Below, in pieces: positions 27,695 to 36,296 of a stretch of DNA of 53,793 bases (the first letter of the stretch is position 1; every line of letters starts with the position of its first letter). Both the position numbers and the translations under genes were made by a program. Origin of the DNA: Mycobacterium sp. NS-7484 (GTDB lineage: Bacteria > Actinomycetota > Actinomycetes > Mycobacteriales > Mycobacteriaceae). Location: positions 1-53,793 of the forward strand of contig NZ_MBEJ01000010.1 of assembly GCF_001953975.1 (NCBI RefSeq). Reading direction: 5' to 3'. The notes under the pieces were generated by a model. The model saw only the letters and a program-made list of their open reading frames with translations. It did not search any database and had not been told where the DNA came from.

Positions 27695-29071
27695 TCAACG
27701 CACGGCGATCCGGATGTTCTTTACTTGCTGAAACTCGTTGAGGCCCTCGATGCCGCCGGTCCGGCCGGAGCCGCTCTGCTTGTAACCGCCGTACGGACCC
27801 TGGGGTGAGATGTCGCTGAACTGGTTGATCCACACCGATCCGGATTCCAGCCGACGGGCCACTCGATGGGCACGGTTGAGATCGGTCGTCTGGACGAAGG
27901 CGTTCAGGCCATATGGGGTGTCGTTGGCGATCCGCACCGCCTCGTCTTCCTCGCGGAACCGCATCACCGAGACGACCGGTCCGAAGGTCTCCAGTTGCGC
28001 GAGTTCCGAGGAGTTGTCCACATCGCCGAAAACCGTCGGTTCGACGTAATAGCCCTTGCCATCGATCCGCTTGCCGCCCATCAGCAATTCACCCGCACCG
28101 TTGGACGCCGCGGTATCGACGGCGGCCAGGATCCGGTCGGCGGCGGACTGGCTGATCACCGGTCCGAACGTGGTCGCGGGATCCATCGGGTCGCCGATGT
28201 TAGCGGAACCGATGACGGCGAGGAACTTCTCCAGGAATTCGTCGTAGACCGCATCGTGGACCAGTATCCGGCTCGCGCATGCGCAGCTCTGTCCTGACTG
28301 CATGAGCGGGCCCTGGTGGGCCGACAGCGTGGCGGCCAGGTCGAGATCGGCGTCGGCGAAGATGAGATTGGCGGATTTGCCCCCCAACTCGGTGACCACC
28401 GGCGTGAGATTCGTTGCGGCAGCCTGCAGTACCTTGCGTGCCGTACCACCGCCGCCGGTGAAGGCGATCTTGCCGATGCCGGGATGACGGACCAGGGCCT
28501 CGCCGCCCTCGGCGTCGGCCGGGGCGACAGTCACCAGTCCCTGGGGCAGCCCGGCCTCGAGACACAATTCGCCGAAGCGCAGTGCCGCGAACGGCGCGAG
28601 CTCGGAGGGTTTGAGGACGACGGCATTGCCGGCGGCCAGCGCCGGCGCGACACACGATCCGGTGACGACCAGGGAGCCGTTCCACGGCGTGATGACGCCG
28701 ACCACGCCATAGGGCTCACGCTCGACGAGATTGATGTCGAACGACCCGTTGACCGGTGTCGTCACCCCGTGCGGCTTGTCGGCGTAACCCGCGAAATGTC
28801 GCAGGAACCGCTCCAGAAGCATTGCGGTGCCGGCGAACGAGATCGGCACCGCATAGTCGGCCACGTTGAGCTTCGCGAGCTCGTCGAGGTGCTCGTGCAC
28901 CACGTCGGCCAGGTCGATCAGCAGGTCGCGGCGCCGGTCGACGGTCAGTGAGACCCACTTCCGCTGCGCCCTTGCGGCGGCGGTCACCGCTTCGTCGATC
29001 TCGGCGGCTCCGGCCAGGTCCACGGTCCCGTTCGGCTGGCCGGTCGCCGGGTAGATGTGCTCGAACTTCAT
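27695..29071 (-). CDS. Aldehyde dehydrogenase family protein
   Basis: 458-residue NAD(P)-dependent ALDH. Visible are the cofactor site VGVITPWNGSLVVTGSCVAPALAAGNAVVLKPSE (split across residues ~140-172), the general base in VVTELGGKSANLIF, the catalytic cysteine in GQSCACASR (~272) and the terminal GGYKQSGSGRTGG. ATG 29071 overlaps the preceding stop (ATGA). The frame extends to 29551 inside the upstream gene and is not coding there. In this operon it probably oxidises the aldehyde made by one of the two SDRs. Confidence 0.92.
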   Translation of the reverse strand: MKFEHIYPATGQPNGTVDLAGAAEIDEAVTAAARAQRKWVSLTVDRRRDLLIDLADVVHEHLDELAKLNVADYAVPISFAGTAMLLERFLRHFAGYADKPHGVTTPVNGSFDINLVEREPYGVVGVITPWNGSLVVTGSCVAPALAAGNAVVLKPSELAPFAALRFGELCLEAGLPQGLVTVAPADAEGGEALVRHPGIGKIAFTGGGGTARKVLQAAATNLTPVVTELGGKSANLIFADADLDLAATLSAHQGPLMQSGQSCACASRILVHDAVYDEFLEKFLAVIGSANIGDPMDPATTFGPVISQSAADRILAAVDTAASNGAGELLMGGKRIDGKGYYVEPTVFGDVDNSSELAQLETFGPVVSVMRFREEDEAVRIANDTPYGLNAFVQTTDLNRAHRVARRLESGSVWINQFSDISPQGPYGGYKQSGSGRTGGIEGLNEFQQVKNIRIAVR

Positions 29072-29865
29072 GCCTCGGCGTTCTCTTCCTCGAGCACACG
29101 TTGCTGCTGTTCCCGGATCACCTGGTTGAGGTTCGCGGCCTTGGGCCAGCCGTAGTACGCCGCGAAATGCAGTGCCAGCTCGTCCATTTCCTCGAACGAG
29201 ACATCGCGGCTCTTGAGCGCGGCATAGACGTGGCTGAGGATCGGCAGCGGCGCGTCCTGGAACGCCACGCAGGCCACCGTGATCAGCCGCCGTTCCTTCA
29301 TGCCCAGGCCGGGCCGCAACCACATCTCCCCGAACACGAAGTTCAGAATCCCGGCCCCGGAGTACGGGTTGTCCCGGGTCGGGGCGAACGGGATGCAGTT
29401 GATGTCCCGGAAGGACTGCTCGCCGCAGACCAGTCGTTCTTCCGGATCGCTCGGTGTGGGCAGCGGCAGCAGCGGCTCGGGTGCGGGCGGGGTCAGCCCG
29501 CGTTCGCGGTGGATGCGGTCCCACTGCTCGTCGACCATCATGTTGAACCACGAGGCCTTGGGCCAGCCCGCGTACACCGCGAAATGCAGGACCGCTTCCC
29601 GCATTTCGACGATGGACACGTCCCCACTGTTGAGGGCGGCGTAGACGTGGTCACGCAGTGGTCCCTCGGCGTCGGCCGCCGCCACGCAGGCCAGCGTGAC
29701 GAAGCGCCGGTCGCGGCGGGACAACCCGGGGCGCGGCCACACCTCGGCGAACACGAAGTCGATGAGGTTCGCGGTGGCCGGGCTTGGATCGTTCGGTGCC
29801 TCGAACGTCATCACCTCGGCGAACTCCCGCCGGCCGCGCGCGGTTCGGGTGTCGGCGGCGGTCAT
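29068..29865 (-). CDS. Tandem carboxymuconolactone-decarboxylase (CMD) domain protein
   Basis: 265 residues built as an internal duplication. Repeat 1 has RRFVTLACVAAADAEG, HVYAALNSGDVSIVEMREA and LHFAVYAGWPKA (~45-100). Repeat 2 has RRLITVACVAFQDAPL, HVYAALKSRDVSFEEMDEL and LHFAAYYGWPKA (~180-235). No CxxC, so not a peroxidase of the AhpD type; it resembles gamma-carboxymuconolactone decarboxylase. It overlaps both neighbours by 4 bp. The reaction in this pathway is unknown; ring-lactone decarboxylation or isomerisation is a guess. Confidence 0.85.
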   Translation of the reverse strand: MTAADTRTARGRREFAEVMTFEAPNDPSPATANLIDFVFAEVWPRPGLSRRDRRFVTLACVAAADAEGPLRDHVYAALNSGDVSIVEMREAVLHFAVYAGWPKASWFNMMVDEQWDRIHRERGLTPPAPEPLLPLPTPSDPEERLVCGEQSFRDINCIPFAPTRDNPYSGAGILNFVFGEMWLRPGLGMKERRLITVACVAFQDAPLPILSHVYAALKSRDVSFEEMDELALHFAAYYGWPKAANLNQVIREQQQRVLEEENAEA

Positions 29866-30662
29866 CGGATCGTCGCCCCGGCGTCGACCTTGAATTCCAG
29901 CCCGGTGACGTGCCGGGCCTCGTCGGAGATCAAAAACAGCACCGCGTTGCTGATGTCGAGGGCGTCGGTCATCTGGATCGGCAGCGCGTTCTGGAAGATC
30001 GGGCCCAGGTCTTGACGGGTCTCGTGGATCAGGGTGTGCAGGGTGTCGGGTCGCAGCCCGGTGGCGACGCCGGTGGGATGCACGGTGTTGACCCGAACAT
30101 TCACCGCCGCAAGCTCGTTGGCCAGGGCTCGACTGAGGCCGACCACCCCGTGTTTCGATGCCGTGTACGGCGTGTGCAGCGGTGAGCCTTTGACCCCGGC
30201 CACCGAACTGACGTTGATCAGGCTGCCGCCGCGTTCCACCAGATGCGGCAGCGCGGCCGCACAGGTGTTCCAGGTGCCGATCAGGTTCACGTCGACGACG
30301 GTGCGCCACTGTTCGGCGGTGGTGGTGTCCCAGGTGCCGGCAGTCAGCACCCCGGCATTGGCGACCGAGGCGTCCAGGCCGCCGAGCTTCTCGACGCCGT
30401 CGGCCACCGCGGCGCTCAACGCTGCGCCGTCGCGGACGTCGACCACATAGGTTAGTGCCTGGTGGCCCAATTCGCCTACCAGACGGGCGGTTTCGTCGAG
30501 ATCCTCACGGGTGGCCAGGGGATACTCCACCTCGGGCAGTGATTCGCAGATGTCGACGAGGATCACGTCGGCACCTTCCTCGGCCAGACGTACCGCGTGG
30601 CTTCGGCCCATGCCGCGTGCTGCGCCGGTGATCAGCACGCGCTTGCCGGTGACGCGCCCCAT
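29862..30662 (-). CDS. Mycofactocin-type SDR (second gene of operon)
   Basis: 266 residues. Starts with the Rossmann motif TGAARGMGRSHAVRLAEEGA, has the family insertion after the second strand (VDICESLPEVEYPLATREDL), VANAG, catalytic YTASK, and the terminus TGLEFKVDAGATIR. The ATG overlaps the stop of the upstream SDR by one base and its own stop overlaps the CMD gene start. Probably oxidises a secondary or primary alcohol with tightly bound NAD regenerated by mycofactocin; the substrate is unknown. Confidence 0.9.
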   Translation of the reverse strand: MGRVTGKRVLITGAARGMGRSHAVRLAEEGADVILVDICESLPEVEYPLATREDLDETARLVGELGHQALTYVVDVRDGAALSAAVADGVEKLGGLDASVANAGVLTAGTWDTTTAEQWRTVVDVNLIGTWNTCAAALPHLVERGGSLINVSSVAGVKGSPLHTPYTASKHGVVGLSRALANELAAVNVRVNTVHPTGVATGLRPDTLHTLIHETRQDLGPIFQNALPIQMTDALDISNAVLFLISDEARHVTGLEFKVDAGATIR

Positions 30663-31492
30663 CAGAGCTTGTTCGTGAAGCCGGCGTCGACGGGGAGGGT
30701 GACCCCGGTGACGTATTTGGCAGCGTCGGAGACCAGGTAGCTAATCGTCGCGCTGATGTCCTGGGGCTCAAGCAGTTCCACCGGAAGTGGGTTCTGCAGG
30801 TGCGGTCCCCCATCGGGGTAGTTCTCCAGGAACGCCGTCATCGCCGGGTTGACGGCCATCATGGTGTTGACGGCGGTCGGATGCACGGTGTTGACCCGGA
30901 TGTTGTGCGGGGCAAGGGCATTGGCCAAGGTACGCATCAATCCCACGATGCCGTGCTTGGATGCCGCGTAGCCCAGGCCACCGCCCTGCGATCCGCCGAA
31001 GCCGCGCAGCCCGGCGGTGGAGCTGGTGAACACGATGGAGCCACCGCGTCCGCCGCCGATCAGGTGCGGAATCGCGGCCTTGGCGGTGTGGAATGAGCCG
31101 ACCAGGTTGACCCCGATCGCGTCGGTCCACATCGCGAGGTCCTCGTCGATCGTCACCTCCCGGAACGCGGTGGGCGCGATGCCCGCGTTGGCCAGCACGA
31201 TGTCCAGCCGGCCGAACTGCTCGACGCCGGAGTCGACGGCGCTCTTGAGTGCGTGGAAGTCGCGCACGTCGGCGACGGTGCCGAGCATCTTGCCGCCCGC
31301 TGCCTCGACCAGGGCGACCGTCTCGTCGAGCTCGTCACGGCTGGCCATGGGGTACGGGTTGGAGGCGATGTCGGCACAGATGTCGACACCGATGATCGCT
31401 GCGCCTTCGCCGGCCAGCGTGACCGCATGACTGCGGCCCTGACCTCGGGCGACCCCGGTGATGAAGGCGACTTTTCCGTCCAGATTGCCCAT
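30662..31492 (-). CDS. Mycofactocin-type SDR (first gene of operon)
   Basis: 276 residues. Motifs are TGVARGQGRSHAVTLAGEGA, VDICADIASNPYPMASRDEL, LANAG, SSTAGL and catalytic YAASK. Same subfamily as the next gene but clearly diverged, so two successive alcohol oxidations or two substrates are possible. It is divergent from the TetR gene, with tandem palindromes between them (31514-31554). Confidence 0.9.
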   Translation of the reverse strand: MGNLDGKVAFITGVARGQGRSHAVTLAGEGAAIIGVDICADIASNPYPMASRDELDETVALVEAAGGKMLGTVADVRDFHALKSAVDSGVEQFGRLDIVLANAGIAPTAFREVTIDEDLAMWTDAIGVNLVGSFHTAKAAIPHLIGGGRGGSIVFTSSTAGLRGFGGSQGGGLGYAASKHGIVGLMRTLANALAPHNIRVNTVHPTAVNTMMAVNPAMTAFLENYPDGGPHLQNPLPVELLEPQDISATISYLVSDAAKYVTGVTLPVDAGFTNKL

Positions 31493-31513
31493 TGATCCTC
31501 GCTTTGCCGAATG

Positions 31514-31554
31514 GGTGTAACCGTGTTACCCAGGTACGGTAACCTGGTTACACC
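31514..31554. promoter_or_regulatory. Tandem palindromic operators between SDR operon and TetR
   Basis: Two 13-bp palindromes, GTAACCGTGTTAC (31517-31529) and GTAACCTGGTTAC (31539-31551), have centres 22 bp apart (two helical turns). The whole region is also an inverted repeat (31514-31530 against 31538-31554, two mismatches). The position between divergent genes fits binding of the adjacent TetR protein as two dimers. Confidence 0.75.
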
Positions 31555-31577
31555 ACGGCGGCAAGGATGATTTCGAA

Positions 31578-32138
31578 GTGGCAGAAGAACGCGATCGGAT
31601 CCTCGACATCGTCGTCGAACTCCTCGAGACCGAGGGCTATGACGGCGTGCAGCTGCGTGAGGTGGCGCGGCGGGCCAAGACGTCCCTGGCCACGATCTAC
31701 AAGCGGTACTCCACCCGTGACGAGCTGATCCTGGCCGCGCTGGATTCCTGGATGGCTGAGAACCGGTACTCGGGCGTGTCCGGACAGGTGCGTGAGCCGG
31801 GGGAGTCCCTGTATGAGGCCCTGATGCGGATGTTCCGCACCCTGTTCGAGCCGTGGGAGAAGCACCCGGACATGTTGCGGGCCTACTCGCGAGCCAGGGC
31901 AGCTCCGGGTGGGGACCGCCTGGTGCGCCGTGGGCTCGACGCCGTGGTGCCCGCCGGCCTGACCATCCTGGATGGAGTCGACGAGGCATTCGTCGACGAT
32001 CTCGACAGCATCGTGACGAGCCTGGTGTTCGGGCTCGTGGGACGGTTCACCGCCGGCGAGATCGAGATCACCGACATCCTGCCCAGTCTGGATCGCACCG
32101 TCTACTGGCTTACCGCGGGTTACCAGAACAGGAAATGA
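31578..32138 (+). CDS. TetR-family regulator, divergent from SDR/CMD/ALDH operon
   Basis: 186 residues. N-terminal HTH region LREVARRAKTSLATIYKRYS (~28-47) preceded by RDRILDIVVELLETEGYDGV. It resembles the TetR-like regulators that begin with a short recognition domain and have a KstR-like C-terminal layout (MLRAYSRARAAPGGDRL). GTG 31578 with AAGGA at 31563-31567. It is the probable repressor of the divergent operon through the 31514-31554 palindromes. Confidence 0.88.
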   Translation: MAEERDRILDIVVELLETEGYDGVQLREVARRAKTSLATIYKRYSTRDELILAALDSWMAENRYSGVSGQVREPGESLYEALMRMFRTLFEPWEKHPDMLRAYSRARAAPGGDRLVRRGLDAVVPAGLTILDGVDEAFVDDLDSIVTSLVFGLVGRFTAGEIEITDILPSLDRTVYWLTAGYQNRK

Positions 32139-32227
32139 CCACCCCTCGCCGGCGAAAACCCGGCCCGACGTGTCGATCAGGTTGGCCATACACGCATCGC
32201 CTTGGCGTGTCGTGTGGGGTGCCGGTC

Positions 32228-32520
32228 TGCCCGCCTATCCGCGACTTCTCAGCGACAATCGCCTCTCAGGCACCAGAGGCACCGTTCGCCACGAGGCCAC
32301 TGTTTACTCACGTCACCGAAGCCCCAAAAAACCCACCCGCCACGGGTTTTGGGTTGTCCAGCTACCAGCGACAGTGTCGCTGGCAACCGGACACTGGGCA
32401 GGTGAGGCCCATGAGACGGGAGGTGTCCGTGTGCCAAAAACGACGAGCGACAATGGGATTGGTGAGGCGTCACGATACCGGTGTGGCGATTGTCGCTGAG
32501 AAGTCGCTAACAGGCGGGCA
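32228..32520. mobile_element. MITE-like element, copy 1 (293 bp, 36-bp terminal inverted repeats)
   Basis: Terminal inverted repeats 32228-32263 and 32485-32520 match at 33 of 36 positions and begin TGCCCGCCT. Inside are several AGCGACA motifs in both orientations, including a perfect 19-bp palindrome CCAGCGACAGTGTCGCTGG (32365-32383). No convincing gene is present. The reverse complement of 44076-44367 aligns with it along most of its length. A CCC-A-rich / GGGTTTTGGG hairpin (~32322-32354) occurs only in this copy and could end transcription from the TetR gene. The element fills most of the 453-bp gap 32139-32591; nothing else is visible there. Confidence 0.75.
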
Positions 32521-32591
32521 CATCGGATATCCCGCGCCCTCGCGCACCCAACCGAGACCCACCGAGGCCCGCGGGACCGGCAGTCGGCCGG

Positions 32592-33365
32592 CTACCGTTT
32601 GCGCTTGAGCCGCTGACCGAGCGTATGTGCGGCCAGCAGCAGCGCTTCCCCGAGGGCGGCCTGACGTTGCGCTCCGAAACGCATCTCCACACCGGTCAGG
32701 CTCAGCGCCCACATCGGCTGACCGAGCTCGTTGAACACCGCCGCGCCGATACCCCAACTGCCTTCGACGATCAAACCCGGGTTGACCGCGTAGCCCTTGA
32801 TCCTCGTCTGCTGGATGCGGCGGCGAAGTTGGGCAGCGGAGTGCGTCTCGCCCCACTCCGCGGTCAGGTCAACGCGATCGAGGTAGGCGGTGATCTCCGG
32901 GTCCGGCAGGTGCGCCAGCATCACGATTCCCGCCGAGGCGACGCCGAGCGGAAACCGTTTGCCCGGATGCAGGACGTGGGAGCGCAGCGGGAAGCTGCCT
33001 TCCTCGGCGCTCACACAGATGGATTCGTCGCCGCGACGCGCAGACAGAAACGCACTCTCGCCGGTGTCACGCGCCAGCGCTCGCAGGATGTCGGTGGCCA
33101 GCGGGGCCGCGTCGTACCGCGCTGCGGCCACCGAGCCGAGCAGGTACACCTCCGGACCGAGGAACCACAGCCCGGTGTCGGGCGCCCGGTCGACGAGGCC
33201 TTCGCCGGCCAGCGCGGTGAGCATGCGGTGTGCGGTCGCTCGCGGCATGTTCGTCGCCCGGGCGACCTCGGTCGTGGTGACGCCGTCGGAGCGGGCGTCG
33301 GCGAGCGCGCGCAGGATCGTCGCAGCCCGCGTGATCACCGGAGTGCCGGATTCACCTTCAGCCAC
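32592..33365 (-). CDS. IclR-family regulator
   Basis: 257 residues. N-terminal winged HTH (TRAATILRALADARSDGVTT, TEVARATNMPRATAHRMLTA) and C-terminal IclR effector domain (GESAFLSARRGDESICVSAE; FPLGVASAGIVMLAH; IKGYAVNPGLIVEGSWGIGA). GTG 33365 is chosen because the IclR fold starts right after it. The frame open to 33503 lacks coding character and crosses an inverted repeat. It is divergent from scoAB and likely controls it. Confidence 0.87.
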   Translation of the reverse strand: MAEGESGTPVITRAATILRALADARSDGVTTTEVARATNMPRATAHRMLTALAGEGLVDRAPDTGLWFLGPEVYLLGSVAAARYDAAPLATDILRALARDTGESAFLSARRGDESICVSAEEGSFPLRSHVLHPGKRFPLGVASAGIVMLAHLPDPEITAYLDRVDLTAEWGETHSAAQLRRRIQQTRIKGYAVNPGLIVEGSWGIGAAVFNELGQPMWALSLTGVEMRFGAQRQAALGEALLLAAHTLGQRLKRKR

Positions 33366-33378
33366 AGTCCCGACTCTA

Positions 33379-33397
33379 GCGTCCACTGAATGGACGC
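33379..33397. promoter_or_regulatory. Inverted repeat upstream of IclR gene
   Basis: GCGTCCA (33379-33385) and TGGACGC (33391-33397) around CTGAA form a perfect 7-bp inverted repeat 13 bp upstream of the IclR start. The core TCCACTGAA recurs at 33500-33508 just before scoA. Candidate IclR sites. Confidence 0.55.
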
Positions 33398-33527
33398 CAG
33401 AGCGGCCCGGTGTCACCTCAGCGGACAGAACGGCGCCGATGGGCCGCCAAGTCTTGCGCTCACCAGCTGTTTGATGGTGTTCTCGCCTGGACAAGTCATC
33501 CACTGAACAAACGCAGGAGCATCGAGT

Positions 33528-34289
33528 ATGGCCGGTAAGCAGGTGGCTGACGTCCGCGAGGCGGTTGCCGACATCGGTGACGGCGCCTCGCTGGCCGTCG
33601 GCGGGTTCGGACTCTGCGGTATCCCCGACAGCCTGATCCAGGCCGTGGCCGATGCCGGAGTCGGGAACCTTTCGGTGTACTCCAACAATTGCGGCGTCGA
33701 CGGTGTGGGTCTCGGCGTGCTGCTGGGGCTGGGCCGCATCAGCCGCGTCACCGCCTCCTATGTGGGAGAGAACAAGGAGTTCGCCCGGCAGTACCTGGCC
33801 GGCGAACTCGAGGTGGAGCTGACGCCACAGGGCACGCTCGCCGAGCGGCTGCGGGCCGGCGGGGCCGGAATCCCGGCGTTCTACACCCCGGCCGGGGTGG
33901 GCACGTTGGTCGCCGACGGCGGGTTGCCCTGGCGCTACGCGGCCGACGGTTCGGTCGCCGTCGCCTCACCCCCCAAGGAGACCCGCGAGTTCGACGGGCG
34001 TCGCTACGTGCTGGAGACCGGCATCCACGCCGACTTCGCCCTGGTGCACGCCGCCGTGGGGGACACCCAGGGCAACCTGGTGTTCGACAAGACCGCGATG
34101 AACTTCAACCCGTTGGTCGCGATGGCCGGCCGGATCACCATCGCCGAGGTCGAAAAGCTGGTCGAGCCAGGTGAATTGGACCCCGAGCAGGTCCACCTCC
34201 CCGGTGTCTTCGTGCAGCGCATCGTCGAGACGGGGCCGCAGGAACAACGGATCGAGAAGCGCACCGTGCGCGAGGAGGTGTCGGCATGA
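33528..34289 (+). CDS. scoA: Succinyl-CoA:3-ketoacid CoA-transferase subunit A
   Basis: 253 residues (M. tuberculosis ScoA 248). Alpha subunit of a two-gene CoA-transferase that moves CoA from succinyl-CoA to acetoacetate or a related 3-oxoacid such as 3-oxoadipate. Motifs are [37 protein letters not shown] (~100) and [23 protein letters not shown] 33528 follows GCAGGAG. It overlaps scoB by 4 bp. It is not IpdA, the CoA-transferase-like hydrolase of HIP degradation, which is longer. Confidence 0.88.
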   Translation: MAGKQVADVREAVADIGDGASLAVGGFGLCGIPDSLIQAVADAGVGNLSVYSNNCGVDGVGLGVLLGLGRISRVTASYVGENKEFARQYLAGELEVELTPQGTLAERLRAGGAGIPAFYTPAGVGTLVADGGLPWRYAADGSVAVASPPKETREFDGRRYVLETGIHADFALVHAAVGDTQGNLVFDKTAMNFNPLVAMAGRITIAEVEKLVEPGELDPEQVHLPGVFVQRIVETGPQEQRIEKRTVREEVSA

Positions 34290-34942
34290 CAGATTCGGTG
34301 ATCACCAAGGGCTGGACCAGGTCACAGATGGCCGCCCGTGCGGCACAGGAACTGTCCGACGGGCAGTACGTCAACCTCGGCATCGGTCTGCCCACGCTCA
34401 TTCCCGGATACCTCGACCGCGATGTGCACGTGACGTTGCACTCGGAGAACGGGATCCTGGGCACCGGCCCATACCCAACCGCCGACGAGATCGACGCCAA
34501 CCTGATAAACGCCGGCAAAGAGACGGTGACCATACTCCCGGGTGCCGCATTCTTCGATTCGGCGTTGTCCTTCGGGATGATTCGCGGCAGCCACATCGAC
34601 GTCGCGGTGCTGGGCGGCATGCAGGTTTCGCGGTTCGGCGACCTGGCGAACTGGATGGTGCCGGGCAAGATGGTCAAGGGCATGGGCGGCGCGATGGACC
34701 TCGTGCACGGTGCCGGGCGCGTCATCGTGTTGATGGAACACGTCGACAAGTCCGGACAGCCGAAGATCGTCGAGAGTTGCACGCTGCCGTTGACCGGGGA
34801 ACGGGTCGTGCATCGCATCATCACCGACCTTGCGGTCATCGACGTCACCGGAGACGGCACCTTGACACTGGTCGAAACCGCACCGGATCTCACTTTCGAC
34901 GATGTTCAGGACGCGACCGGTGCCACACTGACGCATGCCTGA
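34286..34942 (+). CDS. scoB: Succinyl-CoA:3-ketoacid CoA-transferase subunit B
   Basis: 218 residues, the same length as M. tuberculosis ScoB. Catalytic glutamate is Glu54 in [18 protein letters not shown] precedes it and [10 protein letters not shown] follows. Overlaps scoA (ATGA) and the MFS gene by 8 bp, so the three are one operon under the divergent IclR. Substrate choice (acetoacetate or 3-oxoadipate) cannot be settled from sequence; the MFS partner suggests an imported organic acid. Confidence 0.9.
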   Translation: MTDSVITKGWTRSQMAARAAQELSDGQYVNLGIGLPTLIPGYLDRDVHVTLHSENGILGTGPYPTADEIDANLINAGKETVTILPGAAFFDSALSFGMIRGSHIDVAVLGGMQVSRFGDLANWMVPGKMVKGMGGAMDLVHGAGRVIVLMEHVDKSGQPKIVESCTLPLTGERVVHRIITDLAVIDVTGDGTLTLVETAPDLTFDDVQDATGATLTHA

Positions 34943-36296
34943 AAGTGAGTCTGCGGCCCAGCCCTCGGGGCTGGGCCGTGTCGTCGCCGCGTCGATGGCC
35001 GGCACGGTGGTGGAGTGGTACGAGTTCTTCCTGTACGGCACTGCCGCCACCCTGGTGTTCAGCAAGGTGTTCTTCCCCGGGATCGGTAGCGAACTCGACG
35101 CGATCCTGGCCGCGTTCCTCACCTACGCGGTAGGTTTCGTCGCACGCCCGTTGGGCGGCATCGTGTTCGGGCACTTCGGCGACAAGTACGGCCGCAAGAA
35201 ATTGCTGCAGTTCTCGTTACTGCTGGTCGGCGTCGCCACGTTCTTGATGGGATGCCTGCCGACGTACGACCAGATCGGCTATTGGGCGCCCGCCCTGCTG
35301 GTGGTACTGCGCTTTCTGCAGGGCTTCGCAGTCGGTGGTGAATGGGGCGGGGCGGTGCTCCTGGTCGCCGAACACAGCCCGAACCGCAGCCGCGGATTCT
35401 GGGCCAGTTGGCCACAGGCCGGTGTGCCGGTCGGCAACATGCTGGCCACCGTCGTGCTGTTGGCGCTGACCGCAACGTTGTCCGACGCGGACTTCCTGTC
35501 CTGGGGTTGGCGGGTGGCGTTCTGGCTCTCGGCCGTCGTCGTGCTGATCGGGTACTACATCCGGACCCAGGTCACCGACGCCCCGATCTTCGTTGTGGCA
35601 CAACGGGAAGCCGAGCAGATCAAGGCGTCGTCGTTCAGCGCCGTCGAGGTGTTGCGCCGGTATCCGCGCGGCGTCCTGACCGCCATGGGGCTGCGGTTTG
35701 CGGAGAACATCATGTACTACCTGGTGGTCACGTTCTCCATCACCTATCTGAAGGTGCACGCGCACGCCGACACCGACTCGATCCTGCTGTGGCTGCTGGT
35801 CGCACACGCGGTGCATCTTGTGGCCATCCCGCTCGTCGGCGCCCTGTCCGACCGCTTCGGGCGTCGACCGGTATACCTCGTCGGTGTGCTCGGCACCGGG
35901 GCGTGGGGATTCTTCGCCTTCCCGATGATGGACAGCCACGACAATGTCGTCATCCTGTCGGCGATCGTGCTCGGCCTGGTCTTCCACGCCTTCATGTACG
36001 CCCCGCAGCCGGCGTTGATGTCCGAGATGTTCCCCACCCGGATGCGATATTCCGGTGTCTCCCTTGGCTATCAGGTGACGGCCATTGTCGCGGGATCACT
36101 TGCGCCGGTCATCGCGGTGCGCCTGTTGGCCGAGTTCCACTCGTCGGTACCGATTGCGATCTATCTGGCCGGCGCCGCGGCCGTCACTCTCGTGGCGTTG
36201 GCGTTCGCCCGGGAGACCAAGGGCGTGGATCTGGCCGACGTCGATGCCGCCGACGTAGAAGCCGTCGAAGGTGGCGTCACCGCGAAGTCGACGTAG
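34935..36296 (+). CDS. MFS transporter, metabolite:H+ symporter (MHS) type
   Basis: 453 residues, twelve hydrophobic segments. MHS-family landmarks are [18 protein letters not shown] (TM1), [13 protein letters not shown] (loop 2-3 signature), [19 protein letters not shown] and [14 protein letters not shown]. Relatives move shikimate, ketoglutarate or aromatic and other organic acids with protons. The stop is overlapped by 20 bp by the convergent aminotransferase gene. Probably imports the acid activated by ScoAB. Confidence 0.9.
   Translation: MPESESAAQPSGLGRVVAASMAGTVVEWYEFFLYGTAATLVFSKVFFPGIGSELDAILAAFLTYAVGFVARPLGGIVFGHFGDKYGRKKLLQFSLLLVGVATFLMGCLPTYDQIGYWAPALLVVLRFLQGFAVGGEWGGAVLLVAEHSPNRSRGFWASWPQAGVPVGNMLATVVLLALTATLSDADFLSWGWRVAFWLSAVVVLIGYYIRTQVTDAPIFVVAQREAEQIKASSFSAVEVLRRYPRGVLTAMGLRFAENIMYYLVVTFSITYLKVHAHADTDSILLWLLVAHAVHLVAIPLVGALSDRFGRRPVYLVGVLGTGAWGFFAFPMMDSHDNVVILSAIVLGLVFHAFMYAPQPALMSEMFPTRMRYSGVSLGYQVTAIVAGSLAPVIAVRLLAEFHSSVPIAIYLAGAAAVTLVALAFARETKGVDLADVDAADVEAVEGGVTAKST

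Noticed and set aside
31517..31551. KstR-like sites from the AAC...GTT pattern
   Set aside because: Spacing between AAC and GTT is three bases, not two; better read as palindromes for the adjacent TetR.
32139..32608. Small open frames in the element region (for example 32202-32405, 32249-32473)
   Set aside because: They cross the terminal inverted repeats and palindrome, share no domain, and the reading frames are not kept in the second copy.
33528..34942. CoA-transferase pair as IpdA/IpdB
   Set aside because: Tempting in a HIP region, but lengths and motifs fit ScoA/ScoB, and the genes group with IclR and an MFS transporter, with no KstR2 site.
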